Made by a program: the position numbers and the translations under genes. This document shows positions 1-5,498 of a DNA stretch of 5,498 nucleotides, piece by piece. The stretch's first letter is position 1. Each line of letters begins with the position of its first letter. This stretch comes from Longimicrobium sp. (GTDB lineage Bacteria; Gemmatimonadota; Gemmatimonadetes; Longimicrobiales; Longimicrobiaceae): assembly GCA_030446945.1 (NCBI GenBank), contig JAUJMI010000271.1:1-5498 (forward strand), given 5' to 3'. The notes below the pieces were generated by a model. The model was not told the DNA's origin and searched no databases. It worked only from the letters and a program-made list of their open reading frames with translations.

Positions 1-2
1 AC

Positions 3-371
3 GGGACCAAAGACCAGGACTGGTGGGTCAACGCCTATGGTCAGATCCAGAACCAGGCGAATCGGCTCTGCGTGGACGTGGAGGGCGGAAAGATGTCGCA
101 GGGAGCCCGCGTGATCATGTGGGACTGCCACGGCGGCGCGAACCAGAAGTTCCTGTTCGGGACGGTGAAGCGGGAATCCTCGCTCACGCGCGGCACGCCG
201 ATCATCCAGGCCTCCTCGCTGGGCAACCTGTCCATCAACGGGAACGGGGTGGTCGCCCCGGGCGGGGCGAACGTGGTCGCGGCGGGTGGCGCGAACGTGG
301 TCGCACCCGGCGGGGCGAATGTGATCGCGGCGGGCGGCGGCAACGTGATCGCTCCAGGCGGCGGAAACTGA
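3..371 (+). CDS. Ricin B-type lectin domain protein, C-terminal fragment with octapeptide repeat tail
   Basis: The frame is open at the left window edge, so only the last 122 residues are seen; the stop is TGA at 369-371. Residues 8-50 carry the last subdomain of a beta-trefoil lectin: 'NRLCVDVEGG' followed by 'VIMWDCHGGANQKF', the usual Cys-Val-Asp plus Gln-x-Trp-like ending (here NQKF, the hydrophobic position being Phe). Ricin-type repeats usually bind carbohydrate and are often attached to secreted hydrolases or proteases; the catalytic part, if any, lies outside the window. A short linker (residues 51-82) leads to five tandem 8-residue repeats of the form V-V/I-A-P/A-G-G-A/G-N running to the last residue. 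The protein is probably exported, but its N-terminus is not visible. The call is secure for the lectin signature; the overall function is unknown. The nearest neighbour is convergent. Confidence 0.85.
   Translation, partial: GTKDQDWWVNAYGQIQNQANRLCVDVEGGKMSQGARVIMWDCHGGANQKFLFGTVKRESSLTRGTPIIQASSLGNLSINGNGVVAPGGANVVAAGGANVVAPGGANVIAAGGGNVIAPGGGN
249..368 (+). repeat. Five in-frame 24-bp tandem repeats encoding VVAPGGAN-type octapeptides
   Basis: Units lie at 249-272, 273-296, 297-320, 321-344 and 345-368, with no spacer, directly before the stop codon. Translated units are VVAPGGAN, VVAAGGAN, VVAPGGAN, VIAAGGGN and VIAPGGGN. Residue 4 alternates Pro, Ala, Pro, Ala, Pro, giving a 16-residue (48-bp) super-period. 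Synonymous codon differences between units show they are not a fresh duplication. A regular Gly-Asn turn with two hydrophobic residues per unit could stack as a beta-solenoid or act as a surface tail; that structural idea is inference. Confidence 0.9.
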
Positions 372-468
372 CCGCATCCAAAACACCGTGGCGCCCGGCA
401 TCCACGCGGGTTTTCGCCCGATTGAATCCGTTGCATCCCGATATCCTGTTTTCCGATAGGGAAGGCGG

Positions 469-492
469 ACAACCCGCAACGGCGCGGGTTGT
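469..492 (+). terminator. Perfect 9-bp hairpin downstream of the lectin gene, candidate terminator
   Basis: ACAACCCGC (469-477) pairs exactly with GCGGGTTGT (484-492) around the 6-nt loop AACGGC, 98 bp after the lectin stop. No T-run follows, so it is not a classical intrinsic terminator; many high-GC bacteria have such U-poor stems at gene ends. Position between convergent genes supports a termination or mRNA 3'-end role. Confidence 0.4.
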
Positions 493-690
493 ATCGGTGT
501 AACGGAATAGCAGGGGGGGTGTCGGAGGGTCCGCGCGCGCCACGGGCTTTTCTGCACCCCCCGGATCAAGCCGCCCTGGAACGCTCGACCCCCAGCCCGC
601 AGGCCCCGCGTCGGGGACGCCGGAAGCGGCTCCCCCCCTTCTCTATCCGCTCAACGAAGCCGCAAGCGCGCTCGTGTTCCCCTACTGCGT

Positions 691-717
691 GAAAACGACG
701 GGAAGGTGAGCGTTTTC
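691..717 (-). terminator. Inverted repeat downstream of the acyltransferase-aminotransferase gene, weak candidate terminator
   Basis: GAAAACG (691-697) and CGTTTTC (711-717) are exact reverse complements with a 13-nt loop; pairing can extend by three more pairs across a 2-nt bulge. It lies about 85 bp beyond the stop of the minus-strand gene ending at 803. The minus-strand right arm supplies a four-T run inside the stem, not after it. An operator or chance repeat is also possible. Confidence 0.25.
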
Positions 718-802
718 GCACTGCGCGATGCCTCTGGTCAGTGTCTCTGTAGTACCGCAGCGTGATGCGCCCGCAGCTTGCAGCCAGCTCCGGTGTCCCC
801 AC

Positions 803-2521
803 TCAGCCGAGTAACTCCGCTAGCTTGCGCACCATCCAGGGATTCGTCTCGCCGTCCTTGACCGCAATCCGCAGGGAGTGCGGGCCGAGACGAGTTCCCA
901 TGGCGCCCGCATCGCGCAGAAAGAGACCATGCCTCCGTGCGCGCGCCACGACCGCTGCCGCTTCCGGACCGCTTTCGGGAAGGTGGCAGAGGAGGAAGTT
1001 CGCAATCCCGGGCAGCACGTCGAGGCCGAGCGCCCGGAGCGCGTTGGCCAGGCCGTCGCGGAGAGCATGCGTCTCCTCCCAGCGGCGGCGGTAGTATGGG
1101 CCGTCCTCAAGCGCACGGACTGCGGCCAGCTGCGACGGGAGCCCCACGACCCAGGGCGGCGTGAACGGGCGAAGCTCATCCACCACTTCCGGCGCGGCAC
1201 ACAGGTAAGCCACGCGCATCCCGCTCAGCGCGTACACTTTCGACATGGACTTGCATACCACCACGTTCCGGCGCCCGGTCGCCCACCGCTCCAGCGACGT
1301 ATCTGGGCCGGCGTAGTCCACGTACGTCTCGTCCAGCCATACGCGAGTACACGCCGGGACAGCCTCGAGCGCATTTTCGAGGTCCGGGCGGGGGATGTGC
1401 CGTCCCGTAGGGGAGTTCGGGTTGACGAGGACGGCCAGATCGTATCGCCCGCTCCGCACCCGCTCGACCCAGCGCTCCAGGTCCAGCACATAGCCTGCGC
1501 CGCGCTCCAGCGTGAAGCGGTCGACGCGGCAGCGGACCACCTCTTCCAGCACGTGGGCGTACTCGCCGTACATCGGGTCCAGGATCAGTACGCGCGAGTC
1601 GCGTGACAACCAGCGGGTGAGTGCGCGAAAGATCAGGTCGGACGATCCCCCCCCGGGCAGAACGGACGCCCGCTCCACGCCGCGCGTTCGGGCGACCGTG
1701 CGCACCAGTCCCTCACAATGCGTGGGCGGCGAGGTGCGTACCAGCCACGGGAGGTGCTCGTGAAGCGCAGAGAGCACTCCCGGCGCGGGCGGAAACCAGG
1801 CGTCCAGCACATCCGCGTTCACCACCTCCTCGCGTCGCTCCAGCGTAAGGAAGTCGGCGCCGATCGCATCGAAGAACGCACCGCCGTGGTAGCAGGCGGG
1901 TGGCCGCGCAAAGGGCACCGGGAGGCGCCATTCGGCCCCGCTCCGGAGCCGCTCCACGAAGGATGTGCGCATCGAGCCACGGATCGCGTCGGTGCTCCCC
2001 TCCAGGAGGTGGTACTCCACGGCGCCCGCACGCACCACGGGGCCGGCGCGCTTCAGCCCCACACCCAGGTACAGGTCCAGAATCTCCCTGCGTCCCAGCG
2101 CCGCCACGGAGGTGCCACCGCGCGACTCCACCCAGCGGAACGCCGCATACATCAGCAGGGGCGCCAGGAGCCGATGGCGGTAGCCGGAGGCGACGGTCAG
2201 GAGACGTATCTCGAAGAGGCGGTCGTCACACGCAAAGGGGAGTGCGCTGCGCGGCAGGTATTTGTCGATCGAGTACCGCCGTCCGGGCGGGGTGACACTG
2301 ATGAACCCCGCCACCTCGTCTCCTACCTCCGCCACGATGTAGGTGTTGAACTCGTCCAGCTCGTCGCGAAGCTCGCCGGCCTCGTTGTGCGCGTGCTGCC
2401 CCAGCTCCCGCGCGTACACGGCATAGCGCATCCGGCGGATCGCTTCGCGATGCTCCGGCGTCGCCAGAGAAAGAACGGGTGCCGCGCGGGAAGCCGGGGA
2501 GTGCATCGAGGTTGGTCGCAT
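803..2521 (-). CDS. GNAT/acyl-amino-acid-synthase-like domain fused to a HisC/CobD-type PLP aminotransferase
   Basis: Single uninterrupted protein of about 572 residues from ATG 2521. Residues ~17-185 resemble the GNAT/autoinducer-synthase-like acyltransferases: 'RYAVYARELGQH' (~32), 'DELDEFNTYIVAEVGDEVAGFISVTPP', 'YSIDKYL', an 'EIRLLTVASGYRHRLLAPLLMYAA' acyl-CoA-binding-like strand-helix and a C-terminal 'VEYHLL' strand. Residues ~225-572 are a fold-type I PLP enzyme: GGGSSD phosphate-binding turn (~290), DPMYGEY (~315), NPNSPTG (~367), DETYVDY with the PLP-pyridine Asp (~397), Schiff-base Lys ~428 in SMSKVYALSGMR, and a C-terminal SLRIAVKDGE with the substrate-carboxylate Arg (~551). All catalytic positions are kept, so it should be active. 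Substrate unknown; likely an amino acid or amino-phosphate made and then acylated. The frame extends to GTG 2713 (636 residues), preceded by an AAGGGGGA at 12 nt, and ATGs occur at 2554 and 2506; none has a good ribosome binding site, and 2521 or 2506 best fits the domain start. It is not HisC itself, which lacks the N-terminal domain. Confidence 0.85.
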   Translation of the reverse strand: MRPTSMHSPASRAAPVLSLATPEHREAIRRMRYAVYARELGQHAHNEAGELRDELDEFNTYIVAEVGDEVAGFISVTPPGRRYSIDKYLPRSALPFACDDRLFEIRLLTVASGYRHRLLAPLLMYAAFRWVESRGGTSVAALGRREILDLYLGVGLKRAGPVVRAGAVEYHLLEGSTDAIRGSMRTSFVERLRSGAEWRLPVPFARPPACYHGGAFFDAIGADFLTLERREEVVNADVLDAWFPPAPGVLSALHEHLPWLVRTSPPTHCEGLVRTVARTRGVERASVLPGGGSSDLIFRALTRWLSRDSRVLILDPMYGEYAHVLEEVVRCRVDRFTLERGAGYVLDLERWVERVRSGRYDLAVLVNPNSPTGRHIPRPDLENALEAVPACTRVWLDETYVDYAGPDTSLERWATGRRNVVVCKSMSKVYALSGMRVAYLCAAPEVVDELRPFTPPWVVGLPSQLAAVRALEDGPYYRRRWEETHALRDGLANALRALGLDVLPGIANFLLCHLPESGPEAAAVVARARRHGLFLRDAGAMGTRLGPHSLRIAVKDGETNPWMVRKLAELLG

Positions 2522-2756
2522 ATGGAAGGGTCTTGTCCGGTGCGCCCCGAACATCGAATTCGCAACGGAATCCGCGGCGCCTTGGCCATGTGATGTCAGC
2601 CCAAGAGAATACAACCGCGCCGGGCGGAGCACAGTACCGTCGCGAGGAGGACTGCCCCCGCGCAGCCACGATGGTTTTGTCGACGGCGCCGCGGATGGGG
2701 ACGAACGCGGCACCGCGCCGGTTTATCCCCCTTGGCATGAGCCCTCAGCTCCAGGC

Positions 2757-3306
2757 TCACGGGGGCACCTCGCCGGCTGCGGAAGGCGGGGAGACGCCCA
2801 GCGGGATGGGTGTCCAGCGCTCCTGCGCGGTATGCACGCCGATCGCGCGTCCGAGCACCATGCCACCTCCGGCGCCTAGGACCGCGCCCAACAGCAGCTC
2901 GGTTCGCTTCGATGGGCACCCGCCGAACTCGGGGGACGGTTCGCAGCGTGCCGCATCCACGTAGCTGATGAGGCCGAACAGAACGGCTCCGGCGAGCACG
3001 CCCGCGAGGGTGGCCCGGCGCACCTCCGTGCCCTTTCCGGAGCTCACCTCCAGCGCGCGCAAAGAGGCGACGGTCACGCGGAGCGGAGGCTCTCGCCTGG
3101 AGCTGGAACAGGAGCGTGTCCCCTTGCTGCCCCACGAGGCTTCCCGAGACCCGCCGTTCTGGGCCGCCCTCCGGCACGGTGTATTGAACGCGAACTCGCG
3201 TGCCCAGCTCGATCCTTTGCGCCCCGCAGGGCACGGCGATTCCGGCCAGCAACACGGAGCCGAGCAGAAGGGGGACGCGCACTCCCGAGAAGCGGAGTGG
3301 GATCAC
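2757..3306 (-). pseudogene. Paralogue A: exported glycine-zipper protein with an apparent +1 frameshift
   Basis: GTG 3306 starts a signal peptide (PLLLGSVLLAGIAVPCGAQ) followed by 'IELGTRVRVQYTVPEGG' and 'SLVGQQGDTLLFQLQ'. The family-like sequence then continues in another frame as 'REPPLRVTVASLRALEVSSGKG', then two glycine-rich hydrophobic segments (ATLAGVLAGAVLFGLISYV and ELLLGAVLGAGGGMVLGRAIGV) with two Cys between them, then ERWTPIPLGV and a stop at 2757-2759. The switch lies at about 3090-3102 and corresponds to one extra base (or two missing) in this sequence. The downstream piece alone has a start at 3077 and could be called as a 106-residue gene, but it would lack the signal peptide. 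Expected full length is about 183 residues. The start overlaps the stop of paralogue B as GTGA. Function is unknown; envelope location is inferred. It is a pseudogene or a sequencing error. Confidence 0.7.
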
Positions 3307-3823
3307 CGGCGGATCGACGCCTGAAGTCCGAACCCGCCTCCGCGGGGGACGAAGAGGCTGAGGTTGGGGGCGACCGTACGCTCATCCCACCGCTCCACAC
3401 CTGTGAGCCCGCCCACGATGAACCCTGCAGGCACTCCGATCACGCCACCCGCGATGAAGGCGAGATAGGTCCACCCGTCCACTACCCAGTCCTGCAACAC
3501 CATAAGTCCAGCAAAGGCCGCTCCGCCCGCCAACCCACCGATCCCGGCACCCCTGAAGGCCCCCGACCAGCGGTCGCGGCCCCGGCTCACCTCCAGCCGG
3601 CCGACCGCCGAAAGCGGCAGCGTCGTGCGGCGGTCGCCATCCTGCGTCAGGACGATGCTGTCCGAATCCATGAACGCGACACCGCCCGACATCGGCTTAG
3701 CCGACACGGCGGCGCGGACACCCGCACCCGGGTGCCCGGCTGAAGCCCGACAACTTCGACCTGCGCCGCGAGGTTGTGGGAAGACGCGAGCAGGAGCACG
3801 AACAGCGACAGAAGACGGCGCAT
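3303..3823 (-). pseudogene. Paralogue B: exported glycine-zipper protein with an apparent -1 frameshift
   Basis: ATG 3823 has the best ribosome binding site in the window (AAGGAG at 3829-3834, 5-nt spacing) and begins a signal peptide, RRLLSLFVLLLASSHNLAAQ, then 'VVGLQPGTRVRVSAP'. The frame closes at 3647 after 59 residues. Continuation is in the next frame: 'VSAKPMSGGVAFMDSDSIVL', 'RRTTLPLSAVGRLEVSRGRDRW', a glycine-rich segment (GAFRGAGIGGLAGGAAFAGL), a second one (YLAFIAGGVIGVPAGFIVGGLTGV), ERWDERTVAP and 'LSLFVPRGGGFGLQASIRR' before TGA at 3303-3305. Adding one base at about 3693-3705 joins the halves into GTRVRVSAPPVSAKPMSGG, which matches the layout of paralogues A and C. About 173 residues if repaired. 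The likely role is a small envelope protein; the biochemical function is unknown. Confidence 0.7.
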
Positions 3824-4508
3824 TGGCTCTCCTTGTTGAGCAACGTGGCACCGGAGCGGAGTTCGGCACACTCTCCTCAGCGGTTCGAGTGTGCAACCAT
3901 GCCAGCGGTGGGTGGAAAGCGGAAGGACGCCTTGTCGCTTCCCGAGACCATTCAGCTTCGACTGCACGACGGCGTGAGTATCCCGGCTCTAATTTGGTGC
4001 CGCAGAACCCGGTGCCGCTCGGGCGCTCTGCGTCGCGCGGGATGTGGAGCGCTTCCCAGCGTCTTCCGGGAAAGAGCGCGCCGCCGGCGGCACCCAGGAC
4101 CGCGCCCATTCCGCCCAAGCCCGTCCCCAGAATCAGGGCTTTCTCCTCTGCCGTGAACGTGAACCATTCTCCCTCATCATCGCCGGAGACGAGTCCGGCT
4201 AACGCTCCGCCGACGGCTCCCACGGTGAGGCCCAACAAGCCGCCGCGGAGCCCGCCCGAGAGGCGGGAGCGCACCCCGACGTCACGCGACACCCGGGACA
4301 CTTCCCCCAGCACAACGGGCACCCGCGTCGTGTCTTGCCGGCCGCGCACCCACAGGGTGTCTCCGCTCGCCACGACAACCGTGAGGGTCCCCCTTGGGAA
4401 CGGCGCGACGCGGAGGCGGTCTCCGGCTCTGAGCGCTGGACGCTCCTGGCCGAAAGCCGCGGGCGCCGAAAGAAGGAGCGCCAGCACGATTGTGGCGAGC
4501 GCTTTCAT
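3303..4508 (-). CDS. Paralogue C: exported glycine-zipper protein whose frame runs on into paralogue B
   Basis: ATG 4508 starts a signal peptide (KALATIVLALLLSAPAAFGQ), then 'LRAGDRLRVAPFPRGTLTVVVASGDTLWVRG', 'LGEVSRVSRDVGVRSR', a glycine-rich segment (residues ~85-108, GGLRGGLLGLTVGAVGGALAG), an acidic loop, a second one (~122-147, ALILGTGLGGMGAVLGAAGG) and GRRWEALHIP (~149-158). Family resemblance ends near residue 160, about 4030. The open frame has no stop there; it continues through sequence without recognisable domain and through B's leader, and joins the downstream half of paralogue B, ending at 3303 (401 residues). A naive call would thus be a chimera. The true protein is probably about 160-180 residues, with its stop lost or shifted: TAG at 3989-3991 and TGA at 3952-3954 close the other two frames. 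An upstream in-frame start at 4598 adds 30 Arg-rich residues and is unlikely. No clear ribosome binding site. Function unknown. Confidence 0.6.
   Translation of the reverse strand: MKALATIVLALLLSAPAAFGQERPALRAGDRLRVAPFPRGTLTVVVASGDTLWVRGRQDTTRVPVVLGEVSRVSRDVGVRSRLSGGLRGGLLGLTVGAVGGALAGLVSGDDEGEWFTFTAEEKALILGTGLGGMGAVLGAAGGALFPGRRWEALHIPRDAERPSGTGFCGTKLEPGYSRRRAVEAEWSREATRRPSAFHPPLAWLHTRTAEESVPNSAPVPRCSTRRANAPSSVAVRAPARVFPQPRGAGRSCRASAGHPGAGVRAAVSAKPMSGGVAFMDSDSIVLTQDGDRRTTLPLSAVGRLEVSRGRDRWSGAFRGAGIGGLAGGAAFAGLMVLQDWVVDGWTYLAFIAGGVIGVPAGFIVGGLTGVERWDERTVAPNLSLFVPRGGGFGLQASIRR
3829..3834 (-). promoter_or_regulatory. Ribosome binding site of paralogue B
   Basis: Minus-strand AAGGAG lies 5 nt before ATG 3823. 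It fixes the start of B and shows that B was a separately translated gene, even though the frame of C runs through it. Confidence 0.75.
3866..3894. repeat. Perfect 8-bp inverted repeat between paralogues C and B
   Basis: GCACACTC (3866-3873) and GAGTGTGC (3887-3894) are exact reverse complements around a 13-nt loop, about 43 bp upstream of the start of B. It may be a U-poor terminator for C, a leader hairpin of B or a regulator site. No T-run follows on the minus strand. Confidence 0.45.
3950..3971 (-). repeat. Copy 1 of a ~20-bp direct repeat, upstream of paralogue B
   Basis: Plus-strand TTCAGCTTCGACTGCACGAC (3951-3970) matches TTCAGCTTCGAGTGCACGAT (4718-4737), differing at only two of 20 positions. 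Both copies have the same orientation and lie upstream of a paralogue, here about 130 bp before the start of B. Flanking DNA is not similar. Confidence 0.45.
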
Positions 4509-4787
4509 AGGCCCACGTGCGCGCCGTGTCTGCGGGAGGTGAGCTCCACGCGACTGCTCGCGGAGAGGAGGCACGTGACGTCGCCGCTGTGCTGGCATAG
4601 GGCTCCGCTGGTTCTTTGGCCAGAGCGTACGCGGTTGGCCGGCAGGTTCTCCCCTCCGCTTCTACCGTGTGACCACGACAGGAGTTCAGGATCTCGCCGG
4701 CCACCGTTCATGGACGTTTCAGCTTCGAGTGCACGATGTGCTGCAATCGGATGCGCCGCGGGGGAGGTGATGCGGGTCACCGCCTCT
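4509..4787. other. Intergenic region between the hydrolase and paralogue C
   Basis: 279 bp without a supportable gene. It holds the second repeat copy (4717-4738), a short hairpin 41 bp before the C start (CGCGA 4549-4553, loop CTGC, TCGCG 4558-4562) and a weak 5-bp stem just after the hydrolase stop (GGTGA 4766-4770, TCACC 4777-4781). A 99-residue minus-strand frame crosses it but shows no domain, signal peptide or ribosome binding site. A promoter for paralogue C would be expected here; I could not identify -35/-10 boxes. Confidence 0.5.
4717..4738 (-). repeat. Copy 2 of a ~20-bp direct repeat, upstream of paralogue C
   Basis: TTCAGCTTCGAGTGCACGAT at 4718-4737, 18 of 20 identical to the copy at 3951-3970 and in the same orientation, about 210 bp before the start of C. 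It contains the palindrome GTGCAC, which the other copy lacks (CTGCAC). Confidence 0.45.
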
Positions 4788-5498
4788 TCAGTTGACCCGC
4801 TCACGCAAATTCGCGAATGCCGCCATCGTCTCGTCTACGGAGAGGGCGCAGTGGCCGTACGGGTTCGCCGAAATCCTCTGCGTCAGGAGTCCGCTGCGCC
4901 CGGCGCCCACGACGCGGGTGCGGTAAAGTGCCTGATGGAAGAGCGGAGCCACTGGGTCGAACGCGTTGTGAAGCGTGACCACCGGAACCGTCAGCTCCCC
5001 GGACGGATCGAAATAGCGCTGGAGGTATCCCTGCGCGTCCGGCGTGGTGGCGAAGCGGTCCACCCCAGTGTTCACGGCCGCGAGAAGCTGTGCCGGAAGC
5101 GCGCCGGTGTATACCGTCGCGGTATTGTCGAATGGCGAGTGCCCGTGCGTGCGGTCCAAGAGGTCCTGGAAGCCGCGCACGTGGAAGCCCAGCGCGTAAA
5201 CGATGGAGCCGACCAGCGTCTGGATCTCCACCTGCGGCCCGGCGCCGCGAATCACCGGAATCGGCGTACCCATCCCTTCCATGATCGCAGCCATCGCGAA
5301 TGCCCCTTGCAGGCTGGCCGGGCTTCCCTGCGCCAGAGATGCGGTCATCGCGGCCTGTGCCGGTCCAACGACGTCCTCCTGCACACGAGTTCCCTCGGGC
5401 ACGCGAAGCAGATCACTCTGCAGCACCCCGGGCTAGAAGAAGTCGAAGAGGACCCGCACGTTGGCGATGTAGTCCACCGTCGTCCTGGAGCCCCCGGC
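4788..5498 (-). pseudogene. Alpha/beta hydrolase, C-terminal part, interrupted by an in-frame TAG
   Basis: Read from the right edge (5498) the frame gives 'TTVDYIANVRVLFDFF', then TAG at 5433-5435, then 'PGVLQSDLLRVPEGT' and about 200 further family-like residues to TGA at 4788-4790. Sequence on both sides of the TAG reads as one protein, so a sense codon (Tyr, TAC, is one base away) has probably been replaced. Near the end are the catalytic acid in 'LTVPVVTLHNAFDPVAP' and the catalytic His in 'NPYGHCALS', the typical acid-His pair of serine esterases/peptidase-like alpha/beta hydrolases. The nucleophile Gly-x-Ser-x-Gly elbow and signal peptide, if present, lie beyond the edge. Restart at GTG 5426 would give 212 residues without a nucleophile and so no expected activity. 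Substrate unknown. It is the first of five co-directional genes. Confidence 0.7.

Larger units (their letters stand above)
372..802. other. Non-coding convergent intergenic region
   Basis: This 431-bp stretch separates two convergent genes. Short open frames cross it on both strands, but their products are Arg/Pro-rich low-complexity sequences with no recognisable domain and no plausible ribosome binding site, as expected for chance frames in GC-rich DNA. It holds a 9-bp perfect hairpin at 469-492, a GAAAACG/CGTTTTC inverted repeat at 691-717 and a short stem at 604-616 (CCCCG, loop CGT, CGGGG). I see no tRNA, CRISPR or mobile element. Confidence 0.6.

Noticed and set aside
41..472. 143-residue minus-strand frame rich in Pro, Ala and Thr opposite the lectin gene
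   Set aside because: It is the mirror of the 24-bp repeats and lectin codons; it has no domain or ribosome binding site.
604..620. Short GC stem (CCCCG-CGT-CGGGG, alternatively GCGTC-GGG-GACGC)
   Set aside because: Five-base stems of this kind are common by chance in GC-rich DNA.
878..1606. 242-residue plus-strand frame opposite the fusion gene (also 1718-2593)
   Set aside because: GC-rich antisense frames; the minus strand has complete PLP-enzyme motifs and these products show none.
2522..2713. 64-residue N-terminal extension of the fusion enzyme from GTG 2713
   Set aside because: The extension is low-complexity, precedes the domain start and lacks a well-spaced ribosome binding site; kept only as an alternative start.
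2226..2738. 170-residue minus-strand frame starting at ATG 2738
   Set aside because: It overlaps the acyltransferase domain out of frame, and the product is Arg/Gly-rich without family features.
3625..4542. 305-residue plus-strand frame opposite paralogues B and C
   Set aside because: Ser/Arg/Pro-rich antisense shadow; the minus strand encodes clear signal peptides and glycine-zipper segments.
4505..4804. 99-residue minus-strand frame in the spacer before paralogue C
   Set aside because: No signal peptide, domain or ribosome binding site; it only spans the intergenic region and overlaps both neighbours.

Overview
The window is GC-rich, uses both GTG and ATG starts, and has long open frames on both strands, so gene calls rest on protein signatures and not on frame length. 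No marker gene fixes the taxon. The high GC and the small secreted proteins with a signal peptide, a GTRVRV strand and glycine-rich hairpins suggest Gemmatimonadota (Longimicrobium-like). That assignment is an inference.

Layout. (1) Positions 3-371, plus strand: the C-terminal end of a ricin-B-type lectin, cut by the window edge, ending in five perfect-length octapeptide repeats. (2) Positions 372-802: a non-coding convergent intergenic region with two hairpins. (3) Positions 803 to about 2521, minus strand: one intact gene fusing a GNAT/acyl-amino-acid-synthase-like acyltransferase to a fold-type I PLP aminotransferase of the HisC/CobD type. (4) Positions 2757-4508, minus strand: three tandem paralogues (called C, B and A in transcription order) of a small exported protein with an SH3-like beta module and two glycine-zipper membrane segments. 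A and B each need one frame change to be read through, and C has no stop of its own and runs on into B. (5) Positions 4788-5498, minus strand: the C-terminal part of an alpha/beta hydrolase, interrupted by an in-frame TAG and cut by the right edge.

Five genes lie in the same direction (hydrolase, C, B, A, acyltransferase-aminotransferase). B and A overlap by a GTGA. Co-transcription is plausible, but I see no metabolic logic joining the envelope-like proteins to the biosynthetic fusion enzyme.

The two most notable points are the acyltransferase-PLP enzyme fusion, which could make an acylated amino-acid-derived small molecule or signal, and the clustering of four coding disruptions between 2757 and 5498 next to an intact 1.7-kb gene. 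The second could be true decay of a tandem cluster or indel and substitution errors in the assembly. Raw reads would decide.
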